A stretch of 64,000 nt of DNA, from positions 9,672,001-9,736,000 of the forward strand of contig OW203991.1 of assembly GCA_934047225.1 (NCBI GenBank), read 5' to 3'. A program made the position numbers and the translations under genes. This document shows, one piece after another, positions 33,603-45,569 of the stretch (its first letter is position 1; every line of letters begins with the position of its first letter). This DNA comes from Ypsolopha sequella. Its lineage: Eukaryota > Arthropoda > Insecta > Lepidoptera > Ypsolophidae. Below the pieces are notes generated by a model, which had not been told where the DNA came from, searched no databases, and saw only the letters and a program-made list of their open reading frames with translations.

Positions 33603-34961
33603 ATGCCAAATTCCGCAGAAGCTGCAAAATTAAAGATGTCGTATAGTTTAAAGAAGCTTAAAAATAAAAGGCAAGAATTGTTTAATCGCCTTCAGAGAGT
33701 TTATGACTTTTCTAAAACCGCTTTAGAGGATGTTTCTTCGGCAGAATTGTTTATGGCCAATGTCGAAACTTTGGATACTGTACGCTCAGAAATTCATGTA
33801 ATCATAGATGAAATTAATGACACAGAGGTATTGATAAATCCTAATTTTGAACCAAATTATCAAAGTTGGTCAGCTTTTGAGGATCTTTACTCCCATTGCA
33901 AATACATCAACCGGAAGTTATCACATTCTTCGAAATCGGCTGACTCTAAAGTTAAAGCTCCACTTGACATGGAATGTCCCAAAAAACCTACTATCAAGCT
34001 TCCAAAACTGGAACTCGTTGGTTTTTCTGGTGAAGCTACTATGTGGCCAACATTCTATGAAACATTTAAAACCACGATTCACGATAATCCGGACTTGACC
34101 GACAACGAACGAGTACAATACCTGATGGGTAAACTTTCTGGCCGGGCACTTTCGATTTGTTCTGGAATCACACCGAACGCAACTAACTACGACATAATCT
34201 GGAAAACACTCGTTTCTACTTTTCAAGACTCGCGTAGTTTAGCCACTACTTATTTGGATCAAATGTTTGAATTTCGCCCTTTAACTACCGCTAGTTCAAA
34301 AAACTTGGACTTGTTTTTAGACAAGTTCTGTTCCGCTGTTTCGTGTTTAAAATCGCTGAATATTAAAGATCTTTCGGATTTTATCCTTATGTATTTGGCC
34401 CTTAAAAAACTTGATGTTGAAACCGCTCGTTCATTTGAAATGTTTAAACGTGGTTCCGATTTACCCCATTATGATGAATTAATATCATTTTTACGGGAAC
34501 AAACTAAGATACTGAACCGCACTGCACCCGCAATTACCGCTCCCGCTCCGAACCGCTCCGTTAATAATAATAACAACAAAACCGGGTACAGTACCAAGTC
34601 AACCCATGCTTTTGTCTCCGCTTCGACCAATAATAATTGTTGTCCGCTATGTAAACAATTAAAACACTATAATTTATATAAGTGTCCCGAATTTGTGAAA
34701 CTAGATATCGAGAAAAGATTTCAGTTCATCAAATCTAATAACGGTTGCACCAATTGTTTAAGTATTACGCATAACAATTCCGCTTGTATGAAATCGCTTT
34801 TACCTCGGATATCAAACAAATGTTCTTACAAGTTTTGGTTAACGCCGATGATCGCAAATTTCAAAAGTTTTTATACCGCTTTGACACGTGTTCACCGCTT
34901 ATCGCTTATCAGTTCAATCGCGTCTGCTTTGGACTACGTAGTAGCCCTTTCCTTGCGATGA
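33603..34961 (+). CDS. gag: BEL/Pao Gag, with an out-of-frame tail
   Basis: The first ATG (33603) opens a frame to 34961; an upstream TTG in frame is unlikely to be used. The N-terminal half is charged and helical. The middle carries the conserved Gag block around 'KLPKLELVGFSGEATMWPTF' (about residues 135-155). Near the end are two zinc knuckles: C-x2-C-x4-H-x5-C ('CPLCKQLKHYNLYKC') and C-x2-C-x4-H-x4-C ('CTNCLSITHNNSAC'). Gag packages the element's RNA into particles. After about 34785 the frame is fused to reverse-transcriptase DNA read out of frame, so the last ~58 residues are spurious. An intact element would continue into protease here. Confidence 0.85.
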   Translation: MPNSAEAAKLKMSYSLKKLKNKRQELFNRLQRVYDFSKTALEDVSSAELFMANVETLDTVRSEIHVIIDEINDTEVLINPNFEPNYQSWSAFEDLYSHCKYINRKLSHSSKSADSKVKAPLDMECPKKPTIKLPKLELVGFSGEATMWPTFYETFKTTIHDNPDLTDNERVQYLMGKLSGRALSICSGITPNATNYDIIWKTLVSTFQDSRSLATTYLDQMFEFRPLTTASSKNLDLFLDKFCSAVSCLKSLNIKDLSDFILMYLALKKLDVETARSFEMFKRGSDLPHYDELISFLREQTKILNRTAPAITAPAPNRSVNNNNNKTGYSTKSTHAFVSASTNNNCCPLCKQLKHYNLYKCPEFVKLDIEKRFQFIKSNNGCTNCLSITHNNSACMKSLLPRISNKCSYKFWLTPMIANFKSFYTALTRVHRLSLISSIASALDYVVALSLR

Positions 34962-36880
34962 GAGTAGTCAGGAAACTCTGTGAGGATGGGAGTTCAGCGT
35001 ACCCGCTCGCCGCTACTGTAGCCGCACGAAACTGTTACATGGACGACATCTGCTATAGCACGCCCACCGTGCAGGGCTCCTTACAGCTCAGAGATGAGCT
35101 GGTAGGATTGCTTAAGGCCGGTGGCTTTGAGCTCGTCAAGTGGTCTAGTAACTGTCAACAGTTACTTGATACACTGCCTGATACTCACCGCTTAAATTCT
35201 AGTAAGAATTTTGAAGAACAAACTCAAACTCTTAAAGTTCTTGGCTTACAGTGGTCGCCTGATTCTGACGAGTTCTCTTTTACTGTATCGCTAGATAGTC
35301 GCCCATGTACTAAACGCAATGTTTTGTCCGTGATAGCACGTCAGTACGACGTCCTCGGCTTTACCGCTCCTGTGATCTTGTACGCAAAATTACTCTTGCA
35401 GAAAATCTGTATTTTAAAATTAGACTGGGATGAAACACTACCCTCTGATATTGCGCAGATTTGGCAAAACTATTTGAAGGAGCTACCTGTTTTGCGGGAT
35501 TTACGTATTAAACGCCACTTAGACGTGTTCCAAAATTCGAAAATTTCGATAATATCATTTGCAGACGCAAGTGAACGTGGATACGGATGTGTCGTATATA
35601 TTAGAGTACAAGATGACTCAGACACTTGCACTAGCATTCGGCTGGTATGCGCAAAGTCAAAAGTCTGTCCGCTCAAGACCGTCAGTGTCGCCCGCCTTGA
35701 GCTTTGTGCCTCGTTACTCATGTCGAAATTAACTCGTCGTGTAGTTGACGCTTATAAAATACGTCACAATATTGAACGTATTTACTGTTTTACCGATTCT
35801 ATGGTAACTTTACACTGGATACATTCCTCACCGCACAGGTTTAAAACCTTTGTCGCGACGCGTATAACAAAAATAATATCCGCTATTCCCGCTGAATGTT
35901 TTTACCATACAGCTGGTTCTCAAAACCCGAGCGACTGTCTTTCCCGTGGTCTCACTCCCACGCAGTTGATGAGTCACCCGCTCTGGTTCACTGGACCTGC
36001 TTGGCTTTATCTGGACGCTAAAGAGTGGCCAATCAAAACAATAGAATCAGCTTCTATTGAAGAAAACTTGCCGGAATCAAAAACAATTTCTCTTCCCGCT
36101 TTTAGTAATGAAGAACCGCATCCTCTTCTTTCTCTTTCGGAAAGAATTTCGTCATGGCTTGTGCTTTTACACACAATCATTTACATATACCGATTTTTAC
36201 GTATTTTACCGCGCTCTAATATTTTTACCGCTACCGATATGGATTTCGCTGAAGTTGCATTGATTAAAGCTCTTCAAGCATTTTATTTTCTTGATGAAAT
36301 AAAAAGATTAAAGTCAAATAAACTTTGTTCTCCCGCTTTAAATCGACTATCGCCATTTTTAGATAAAAATGGATTGTTACGCGTTGGTGGTCGACTTCGC
36401 AACACAGACATGACGTTCGATCAACAACACCCTGTGTTGTTACCTCGTAAAAATTCTCGTCCGCTTACGCTGCTGAGTGAAGATCCATCTGAACTTAGCG
36501 CGTTAACTCCTGCACATTTTCTGATGTCAACTCCTTTAAAAGAATTACCCGCTTGTAAGGTGGCTGATGAGCCAGTTAATTTATTACGTCGCTACGCGTT
36601 GCTTGATCAAATGGTAGAATCGTTCGCAAGGCGATGGAAGAATGATTATCTCCATCTTCTCCAGTCTAGAGGAAAATGGAATACACCTTCCAACCCAATC
36701 AAAATTGGATCTGTTGTCGTTGTAGTTACCGATAACACTCCACCGCTTCAATGGCCGCTCGGTGTTATTGTAGCTGTATACCCTGGCAAAGATAATGTCA
36801 TTAGGGTAGCTTCTGTCAAAACGACGACAGGTGTTTACAAACGACCTGTCGTGCGTCTTTGCCCTCTCCCATCTCAATAA
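34784..36880 (+). pseudogene. pol: BEL/Pao Pol fragment: partial RT, RNase H, integrase ends
   Basis: The open frame starts without an ATG at a deletion junction and begins inside the reverse transcriptase at 'FTSDIKQMFLQV' (first catalytic Asp). It includes 'NCYMDDICY' (catalytic Asp pair, about 35030-35055). RNase H follows with acidic residues in 'SFADASERGYG', 'VARLELCASLL', 'CFTDSMVTLHW' and 'NPSDCLSRG'. The integrase start ('GLLRVGGRLRN', 'HPVLLPRKN') is joined directly to its end ('LSALTPAHFL', then the DUF5641-like C-terminus 'PLQWPLGVIVAVYPG'). The catalytic DDE core between them is missing, but the frame is kept. It is offset from gag by a frameshift. Not functional for integration. 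Confidence 0.88.
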
Positions 36881-36969
36881 CTCCTTTCTTTGCCCCCGCT
36901 TCAAAATTTCGTTATTCTCTGTCTTATTTTTACTTTTCTATTCTTATTTTAAAACCAATGGTTTTAACG

Positions 36970-36980
36970 CCGGGGGCAAA
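36970..36980 (+). promoter_or_regulatory. Polypurine tract of the BEL/Pao element
   Basis: 'ccgggggcaaa' lies directly before the 3' LTR, the expected place for the plus-strand primer. It is only partly purine, so the exact primer is uncertain. Confidence 0.45.
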
Positions 36981-37445
36981 TGTTCGCGCCACTTCTTGTG
37001 GCTCTCATACTGCGGGGTAGTTGTGAATTAATATTTTCAACTGTCATTTTCGCTGCATCTCCACCCGCTTAGTTTTGGACGCAAATCAATCAGTCGTCAA
37101 TCAGAAGCCTTTCACGCCGGAGGTATACGCTGATTGTCATTCGACTAGGTCCTACCTCGACCCTACCGCCCGCCATTTTGAGATCGCACCCGCTGTGCGC
37201 CTCATTTTCATCTATTACTATTACGAAGAAGATTAGCCGAGAAGAGCGCAACCAGGCACGAAGAGGAAGAAGAAAACCATCTTGGAGAACACCAGAGACT
37301 TGGTGGCTCAGGCGAAGCGTGGTTTGTGGTGCATGCAGCTCCTTCCCAAGGTCAGATCTTTCATCTTCGTAATTATTTCTCTTCACTTCCCGCTATTTTT
37401 AAAACCTATGGTGATACAAAGCACTGCCGTCATATCGCGTGCTCA
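36981..37445 (+). repeat. BEL/Pao 3' LTR
   Basis: It starts 'tgttcgcgccacttcttgtg' and aligns base for base with the 5' LTR at an offset of 4329 up to 'catatcgcgtg'. It ends 'gctca', followed by the CAAAT duplication. Confidence 0.92.
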
Positions 37446-37933
37446 CAAATTCATTCAGTTTTGTTGTTATGACTATGGCACGATGTAGCTAAATCACTCA
37501 TACGCATATTTTGTTGAGTTTTTAACGGCAGGAATATGATGCTCCTCGAAATATTACTATATAAAATTAATTTCAATGTGTTTTGAAGTAGTTTTGGGAG
37601 ATATTTATAGCTTGCAAAAAAGGGCACAGGTTCCACGTCTTACGGGCGCCAACGCTAGGCGTAGACTGACAATATCTTGCTGCCGCTGACTGCATCAGTG
37701 GATTTACGTATTTTTGGAAAAAGGGGGTGCTTTTTTTGACCCGAATAACGTGGTATTTGGAAAATGAATAGATATCATTCACACTAATTTTATTAAAAAA
37801 AAAACAACAAAATCGCGAAAGCGATACCTGAAACAAAATCGATAAGAAGTGTGCAATAGAGGGTTACAAAAAAATTCATTGACAGTACAAATATGAATCG
37901 ATTAACGTGGTTTGTGGAAAATCAATACCTTAA

Positions 37934-38256
37934 AGTTCAACCAAAAACATGTATTTTTTTTATGGCTATACGTAACCTAATTATTGCAACAAAATCATCC
38001 GAAAGCTGACATTTTATTTCTGTTTGTATTTTCGTTCCCCTTAAGGGGAAAATATTCACATTATCCATTGAGCGTTTTTCTTGTTGTTTTTTTTTCTTAG
38101 TTCTTAGCTTTCCTGCAGATTCGGTGTCCATCTCATCATAGATATAATATGGTTCGTAGTAATCAATGTCAAAGTAGTTTTTAGTTTGTTTGGAATCTGT
38201 CCAAATTTTGTCTTTGGTTTTATTGCTAAAGTATACGACAGCGCCATCTAGGAATC
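37934..38256 (-). other. Open minus-strand stretch, possible exon fragment
   Basis: The minus strand stays open for about 107 codons, from just after a stop near 38257 to the stop at 37934-37936. The translation is rich in acidic and aromatic residues ('NYFDIDYYEPYYIYDEMDTE'), followed by a lysine-rich run. An ATG lies at 38131. The upstream 'caaatttag' could be a splice acceptor. No family is recognised. It could equally be chance or an old element fragment. Confidence 0.2.
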
Positions 38257-38354
38257 TTAGTAAACACTAAATTTGATACAAGGAAAAACGCTCCATTATA
38301 CAAATCCATCCATCAATCAGCCTATGTAGTTCATCCATCAATACAGCCTATGTA

Positions 38355-38883
38355 GGTGTAGTATAAAGCACTATGTATCGTGTGTATTGAGGCCCTTGAC
38401 TTCGCCTCGGGCCTCAAACTACACCCTCGTTGGTAATCTTCCCCTTTCTTCCCTCGGTGAACAATGTACTATTTTTTGTCTTTTAAAATGATCCCTCATT
38501 ATTGCCAACTACGCTCATCTCATGTCATGATATTACCGTCATCCGCAGACCAGACCCCTCCCCCTAATTCTAAATCATCCATCAGCCTACTTCGTCCACT
38601 GCTGGACATAAGCATTTCCAGGACTTTGCCACTCCCGGCGGTCATCCTGGAAGAATTGCCCATACTCTCACACGCTGGGCAGGCGGGTTGGTGAGCGCGG
38701 TGCCGGAACCCTCGCACCAGTGACGCCGCTGCCCGTCACTCGTCTGTTCCATATAAGCCAAGGCTATTAGGGATGGATATACCGCCATCCATCGGTCCCA
38801 GGCATGGTGGGCCCCCTGGTTTATTGCCTGTGAGCTGTCCTCTTACTCTCTCCCGAATTACTTCGAGGGGGTCTCCAAGTAAG
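38355..38883 (+). repeat. ~530-bp dispersed repeat, copy 1
   Basis: It runs from 'ggtgtagtataaagcactat' to 'gggggtctccaagtaa' and matches 53061-53592 over its whole length with few differences. A head hairpin pairs 'gaggccc' with 'gggcctc' around 38390-38415. It includes 'tccactgctggacata', a phrase I associate with abundant lepidopteran repeats. No strong coding frame is present. The class is unknown. Confidence 0.85.
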
Positions 38884-39448
38884 ATGGTGGTATCTCCACA
38901 GTCGAGCCCGGCATCAGCTCTACCACCTAGATAAAAACCAAGATAAAACCTTTTATACAAATATGTTTTGATTAATAAAATTTAAGTTGATCAGTAAAGA
39001 CAGATTCGTTGGTGCTAATTGTAGGCAGACGGACAAACAGGCTGATTGACGCAGCTTCATTAGTGAGTACTGAGATACAGAATACTGTGCATACGTATTT
39101 GCTTTTATCATTTGGGACGGTGGTGGATTAATTTTGGAACTGGTGGGAAACAATAGAAAATTTCATACAATTTTGAATTATTTAGCAGAAACAAGTTTGG
39201 AGTTGGATGAAAACAATATTAAACATTGTTTGGCTAGATTGAGTTAAAAGCTCAAATACTTAAAAAAGATGCATTTTATAACTAAAATTAACTATAAAAT
39301 CATAAATTTATATTTTGATTTGATACATACATCTGCTACGATCCTGACTCAGGGTCGAAATATAATATAATGATAAAGTAAGTTTGAATACATATTGTGT
39401 GTTCAAAACTCATTTATTCTCTTATTTATTTAAATTCCAACCTCTTCT

Positions 39449-39704
39449 TCAAGAGCGGTATCGCAGCCGGATTGTGAAATAGCCGCCTTTATCTAATTAA
39501 TCGAAACAAAACACTTAAATTCGATATTCAACATTTCTATTCAAAATTTTTGAATTTCTTGTTTACGGAAATCAATGCAAACTTTGCGATAGCAACATAC
39601 ACAATGCAACGATTACAAGGTTTTGTTAAATAACTATTGAGTGAGTTTTGAATTTAAGTGTTCTGTTTCGATTAATTAGGAAAAGGCCAATCCGGCTGCG
39701 ATAA
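39449..39704. repeat. TTAA-ended foldback family, copy 4 (both arms)
   Basis: It starts 'caagagcggtatcgcagccg' and ends 'aaaaggccaatccggctgcg'. The arms pair across a centre near 39545-39570, with a shortened middle. It is non-coding. Confidence 0.8.
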
Positions 39705-42700
39705 AATGTATCAGAGCAACGATTTTATCTTTTATAGGAGTAATGAGGACCTCTAATTTTCACACACCGGTATTAAAAAAATATATACTTAGTTAAGTGA
39801 TCTAAAATAAACACATAAAGCTTTGGGACCAAATTATTGGACATCTGACAAAAATGTTGTCGTAAAAAACTGGTTATTTATGTCCTTACAGCCGTTCCCG
39901 CGTTTTACATTCACAGCCAAAGATTTAAATCTTTATTCACAGCAGACTAAATCACGATCGGGTAAACCGCCGACTATAAAAAACCTAGACACGTTCTGAA
40001 GACCTAAAATCACGAAGAATCTCCCTATAAAGTAGGGCAATCCAATCACGGGAGTGTAAAGATTCACAAGCTCCAGATTACATAATTCGTTTTCATGGAA
40101 TTATTGCGCTGAATTCCTCGCAACGCATTAATGTGGGGCCCCTAAACTAAGAAAATCTCATAAGTAAGCGATTTATTTCCTATATTATGTGTAACAATTT
40201 CGTCAGAAAAAGCCCGATCGCCATTTGAGTATGGAAATTTTATACCAAGGCAAGCTAATATTTAATTAATAATTATTAAGAAACCGTTTCGATATTATAA
40301 ATTTATTGGCCATAATAATTGCTCTGCCTCAAATTAACTAAAGAATAAAGATATTTTAAGAATTTAACTTTTGACCTTCATTTGACCCTATGGCTGGACA
40401 GAGTAATTTTTCCTGCCCTGACCATCTAATATAAAACGTTTCTTTTTTCATTTCATTAACGTTGGCTAACATTTTGCATAGTGACGTCACATATTATAAA
40501 AATTTTCTCATTGCAATAATTTGACAACGTCTGATACACACATACACACCCTCACACCTATTTGTCTCTTTGACATTAATGTCAACAAAAGTCAAATGGT
40601 TGTACATTTTTGTGTTAAAATTTATAAAATCAGTGCAATTCCCATAGTTTAATTTCTGAAAGTTTTATTTTTTTCATTTTTTTCAGGGAATGTACGCCAT
40701 TATAGGGCATAGTTTTGGTTAAAATTAAAAGTTACTTTTTTATGATTTCTTAAAGAATTGACCTATATGAAGTCACTTGAGAATTTTAGACATTATACTG
40801 AATGTGATGTGTGATTGCTTATAAAAAGTGGTCTGTCTCTCCGTCTACTCATGTGACATGCATCTGTCAAATCGGTCGGATACAAATTTTTATAAATATA
40901 ATCTTGATAGCAAAGAACACATTTTTAAAAATTGTACAAGTCCAAAAAATATAGCAAATCAGGCATATAAAATCGGTAAAAAAATTAAATAAAAAGTTGG
41001 GGATATCATTTTTCTGATGACGCTGTCACACCTGTCGCACGTGTCACGCCTTTAGCGTCTCTGGATTTGAAGCATCCACTTCAAGCAACGACTACTCCAC
41101 TGCCTGACCCGCCTACCTGATGTCAATATGTCAACCTGATGCTCTCTGCTAAATTGTTATTATTTACAGTGCCAGTTTATGTGCAAAGCATATCTTGTTT
41201 AATTTTATTCTGTGGTTATGCAAAAAATAAGCAAAATATTAAAAGTTATTGACTGCATTCACGGTTCTTTGGCTCTCAAACCATCTTACGAAGAAAAATC
41301 GAATTGGATTATCTTGGTAAACATGCCGTTGAACTTTTTTATGGCCTGAACATACACTGAACAAAATATCATTTAAAATGTCGCCACCCAAGACAAATAA
41401 ATTTATTTTACTCTCTTATTAGTAAATTTTAATAAAATAATAATATATATTCATGAAATTTACCAATAGTACAGTATCGGTTATATAATTTTAACTTTAG
41501 AGGATTTGTTAGATTTTCATTTTTTGTCCATTCTTCAAGTTGTCCGGTGTTTGAGACGAGTAAGTAAAAAATACCGTTAAAGTATGTGTCGGGCCTCGCT
41601 CTTTAAGGGTTCCCTTACATATGAGAAATTGTATCAAATTAGATATTTGTTTAATTTTAGGTAAGTAATGCTCTAATTCTGTCAGACATAAAAACTGCAA
41701 AATGAAGTTGGTTGAATATTCGGGGACGTAACCCTAAAACTACGTTATAAATCGGCGTTTTTTGTATTTGTTGTTTAAATACAGCATATGTACATAATAT
41801 ACAGAAATTTCTAATTCCTAACTGCTTTGGTCTTTGAGCTAGACAACGTAACAAAAATGGTGTAAAAATGGAAACATTTATAGACCTCCATTTCTTTATT
41901 TTTTTAGATAAAAAAATAATAAAAATATATTTATTCTGTATTTAATGAGCTAGACTATGACACCCCACACGCTAGGGTAAGAAAAAAAAATGTATGAGCC
42001 CCCCACTGAGAAATAATTTAATAACATTTTAAATTCAAAATTTGGTTTGGGTCAACATTTTACACAACATATAAACATTTCAGGTTTCTATCTCATTCCG
42101 TCTAAGAGCTTAGTACTCGTGACATACGGACAGGCATACAGACAGACGGACAGCAGAGTGACATTAATAGGGCTCAGATTTACCCTTTAGGTACGGAACG
42201 AGTTACAAATGCTAAAGTTGTTTATATGAACAAAAATAACTTACTAATCGCTAGCTCCACCGCTACTTCATAGCCCCAGTTCAAACAAAGGGGGAGCGGG
42301 ACGGCTCGTTTAACCTTCGATCTTCGAATGGAAATTGGCGACGGTTCCTTCCCCGACGAGAAAAACCTTCGTAAAACATCAAAAGTATATAGGAAATACC
42401 TCGTAATAAGGTAATTTTGCACAGACTGATATTGTTGGATGAGGGGTTTGAATTACATAGGTAATATTCTTTTCTTTACATATAAATACCAACTGTTTGT
42501 TTGTTTCTGTTTGTTTCTCTGTCTGTATTACTAAACAATTTCATATTTCCGTCATTTCCATTTTACCCCAAGGTTTTCTTTGGAAAAAATATAGGATATT
42601 ATATTAGATATTATATAATATATATAATTACGCATTTACTAATGCTAAAGTGACCAGTAATAGTTTTACCTATATATTAACAAATCGGAGAAAAGGGGGC

Positions 42701-43440
42701 CAAATGTAAATATTATAGGTACATTATTAGATGGAACCGCGGCATATGTTCCATATAAGCAAATAACTACCTACGTTTTAATTTACATTTCTTACAATCT
42801 TATTCTACTAAAGGAATTAAATATTTTACATGGCAATCGTGCGAAAGAGACACAACGAAGCTTAAGTTGTTCTCTCTCGAGCCCGTTTTTTACTCTGTAT
42901 TTGGGTATTCTAATATCATCATTTTACAAATAGAGTTCAATTTTATTTGACAGGATTTAACTAGTAAGCCTTCCAGTTGTACGTAGTACATACTAATTCC
43001 ATGCATCGGACAGTGCACAGTCTAGTTCTTTGTACAACATCTTTGGGACTATGGTGGTTTGACACTTCAATGGTCGGTCACGAACGTCACGAAGTCCGCA
43101 AGGGTTTATTCGGTTAGTTTACGTAACCGACTTACCAACGATAGCTGAGCGTGGTAAATCTGTTTATTTTGATAACCACATCCATAATCATAAACCACTG
43201 ATTCTTTAAGGCACCGTTTTGATGCGACCACAACGGAACATTTTATATGGAACCTATATAAAGTCTGTTGCTAGGGCAGCTGGAAAATCGGTACGCGTCA
43301 AAAGAAAACGATACGTCAATCTCGCCATACTATCTTTATGGCTTGACGCAAAATACTGCTTTTTGTAGTACGAGGTATCTTGTTATACATAGTGATATAC
43401 TTATACCTGTTTGAGGATAGGTTTGAATAAAATTAAATAT
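39705..43440. other. No gene seen; one repeat fragment
   Basis: Only short frames occur. The fragment at 42119-42200 ('cagacagacggacagcagag', then 'ttaatagggctc', then 'ggtacggaac') is a truncated relative of the repeat at 50503-50752. Around 41945 'gagctagactatgacacccc' looks like another dispersed-repeat fragment. Confidence 0.4.
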
Positions 43441-43449
43441 AAAAATGAT

Positions 43450-43745
43450 TATTTCTGTGGTTTGGACATGTAGAGAAGATAATTGAAAGTAGAGTGAAGA
43501 AATTTGTGATGCACACATTGAAGGTAGAGCTTGACCATGCCGCCCTGGAAGGACGTACAACATTGGCGACATATTTAAGAAGAACAATGTCAAAAGCACC
43601 CGGAATAGAAGAGCTTATGACTACTTTATGGATGTGGAAGAGGCGAAAGAAGTGTGTCAGGATCGTAGCAGATGGAAATCTGTAGTCTCTGCCTACTCCT
43701 ATGGGAGTATATATATTTATATATATGTATGTATGTAAATAAAGT
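43450..43745 (+). pseudogene. RTE-like LINE 3' end, frameshifted
   Basis: The first frame reads 'WFGHVEKIIESRVKKFVMHT' and carries on to about 43625. A second frame then continues from ATG 43628 as 'MDVEEAKEVCQDRSRWKSVV' and 'SAYSYG'. This order is the C-terminal tail of RTE-type LINE proteins (a 'RWFGHV' block followed by 'A..DR..WR'). One frameshift separates the blocks. A (TATG)n-like microsatellite tail (43710-43735) follows, as is common in RTE elements. The endonuclease and reverse transcriptase are absent. Confidence 0.75.
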
Positions 43746-44784
43746 GGTATTTTAGAGACGATGACCCACTTGCAGCGCTACGTTCGACGACATAAAAAAA
43801 TTGAATCTTACAAACCCATCTACATATTTTTACTTCGCTCTTCTCTAGTAAGTCAACATTGGAATAAATTTTGGTTAAAATACAGTGATCTCATTTCTAA
43901 AGACACTTTAATTCAATGATACGACCATTTATATGTTGTAATGATACGACATACTCTATCTTTTTTATGTTATCCGGTTCTCATCATCATACTATTAGCT
44001 TATCAGACATGATCTGATATAAAATGAAAAGCATAACGGTGGCACACGCCAGATGACAATAAAATTTGAATAAGATACGCATGAAATATATAATATCTAC
44101 ACGCGTATATAAATATATATATAATATGTGCATAGTTGATGAACACCTATTAAACAATAGTGGAGTCCCATACTTACAAATTGTCAGAAAACCAGAGAAA
44201 AATGTATGTAAACTGTTCATTAAAGAAGTGCTGTGTTTGATAATACGGTTAATTTTTTATAGCCCACATATTTTGTACTTGCTTTTTTCTCCTTTACAGC
44301 TTGTGCTCCTAGTATAGATGGACAGAAAAGTCATATTTTCTACTTTTGCATACTGGTAAGTTCTTGGATATGCAATGCAACCCTAATATTCTTTACAAAA
44401 ATACTACATTGTAGTTATGAAAGATTTGAGTATAAAATTATATGTATATTGTTATATAATACAAATTGGCGATATCTTCGAAACTAAAGGCCAAGTGCGA
44501 GTCGGACTCTATGGTAAGTAATTCCACTTGCAGGTATGAACGATCAACTTAACTGGAGACTTACGATATATTATATTCCATGTATCTAAACGGTCTAGTT
44601 AAGTTGGTCTATAATTACTCCCTAAGTAATTAAATATTTGTAATTTTCAGATTTTTCCGTATACGTGTGCAATAAGACCTACCTTTAAACGAAATTTTAA
44701 GTTTCTAAATCAACTGGAAGTGCCCTGTAAGTTTTCATGGTGAGAAAATTTGTATGAAATTTATTATGTAAAGTGCAATAACTT

Positions 44785-45176
44785 TTTTTTCAATGCATGT
44801 GCTCGTAAAGCCCCACTTTTTATGCATCAAAACCGAACAAAAAGTCGATTATTTTGCCCTAGGGCTTTATTATTATAATTTTTTTTAATTTATTTACAAT
44901 GGTTGGCTAACCTGCAGCCTTTCCTGTGTACCATAGACGTTATACTTTTTTTACACCGTTGAACGGCTATGGATACAGTCCTTTTGAGCCAATTATAATT
45001 TAAAGTTCACAAGATTATATTTGTTTTCATTTCCTCACACTATGCATTGAAAAATGTCGTATGATACACGGGCGTAAAAGCAATAAATTACTCGGTTACG
45101 TTTAAAACACTCGCTACGCTTTAAATCGTCCTCGTAATTTATTCCTTTGCGCCCTTGTAGCATAAACTACTATTTG
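44785..45176 (-). repeat. Hairpin-headed dispersed repeat, copy C
   Basis: A reversed copy of 10115-10515. It ends (as its head) with 'gcgcccttgtagcataaact' and begins (as its tail) with 'caatgcatgtgctcgtaaag'. The head hairpin is retained. Confidence 0.8.
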
Positions 45177-45204
45177 CGTTGAGTTAGAAGCTTGATGTTT
45201 TTAC

Positions 45205-45530
45205 AGCACCATGGGGCCATAGACTTCTGTAGGAAGTATCAGTTTCAAGAAGCCCGAGCGAAAGGATTTTAAGGTGAATACATACACCAACTGCAATTTG
45301 GATCTGTTTTTGAAGGCCTACTCCTCATAAATTTTATGTTTAACATTTTATTTTTGAAAAAAAATTACGAAAGTCATCGAAATCATCGCGTCCAATTAAA
45401 AAGTATTATTTTCTCCTATTTTGCGCTATCCGGAGACGCAGCGATCGTTCAATGCATTGCGCGCTGATATGAACATTATTTACTGTATGTACTGACACGG
45501 GTCGACTCAAGGTCGTATACATGCGCCTTA
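45205..45530 (-). repeat. 'gcgcgctgatatgaac' family, copy 2
   Basis: The core 'attgcgcgctgatatgaaca' lies at 45456-45475. The outer part with 'caactgcaatttggatctg' is shared with 54320-54340 and, reversed, with part of 63560-63600. This copy is longer than copy 1, so the family unit is at least 320 bp. Its head lies next to 'cagacggacagatggacag', a fragment of another repeat. Confidence 0.7.
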
Positions 45531-45569
45531 ACAGACGGACAGATGGACAGACGGATAACAAAGTGAACC

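Larger units (their letters stand above)
32652..37445 (+). mobile_element. BEL/Pao LTR retrotransposon, internally deleted
   Basis: Two 465-bp LTRs flank a 3.86-kb interior. CAAAT (32647-32651 and 37446-37450) is a perfect 5-bp target duplication, so both outer boundaries are secure. The interior has a primer-binding site, gag, a partial pol and a purine-rich 'cgggggcaaa' just before the 3' LTR. BEL/Pao polyproteins run gag, protease, reverse transcriptase, RNase H, integrase. Here the protease, the start of the reverse transcriptase and the integrase core are gone. Near-identical LTRs suggest recent insertion. Missing enzymes imply mobilisation in trans or deletion after insertion. Confidence 0.93.
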
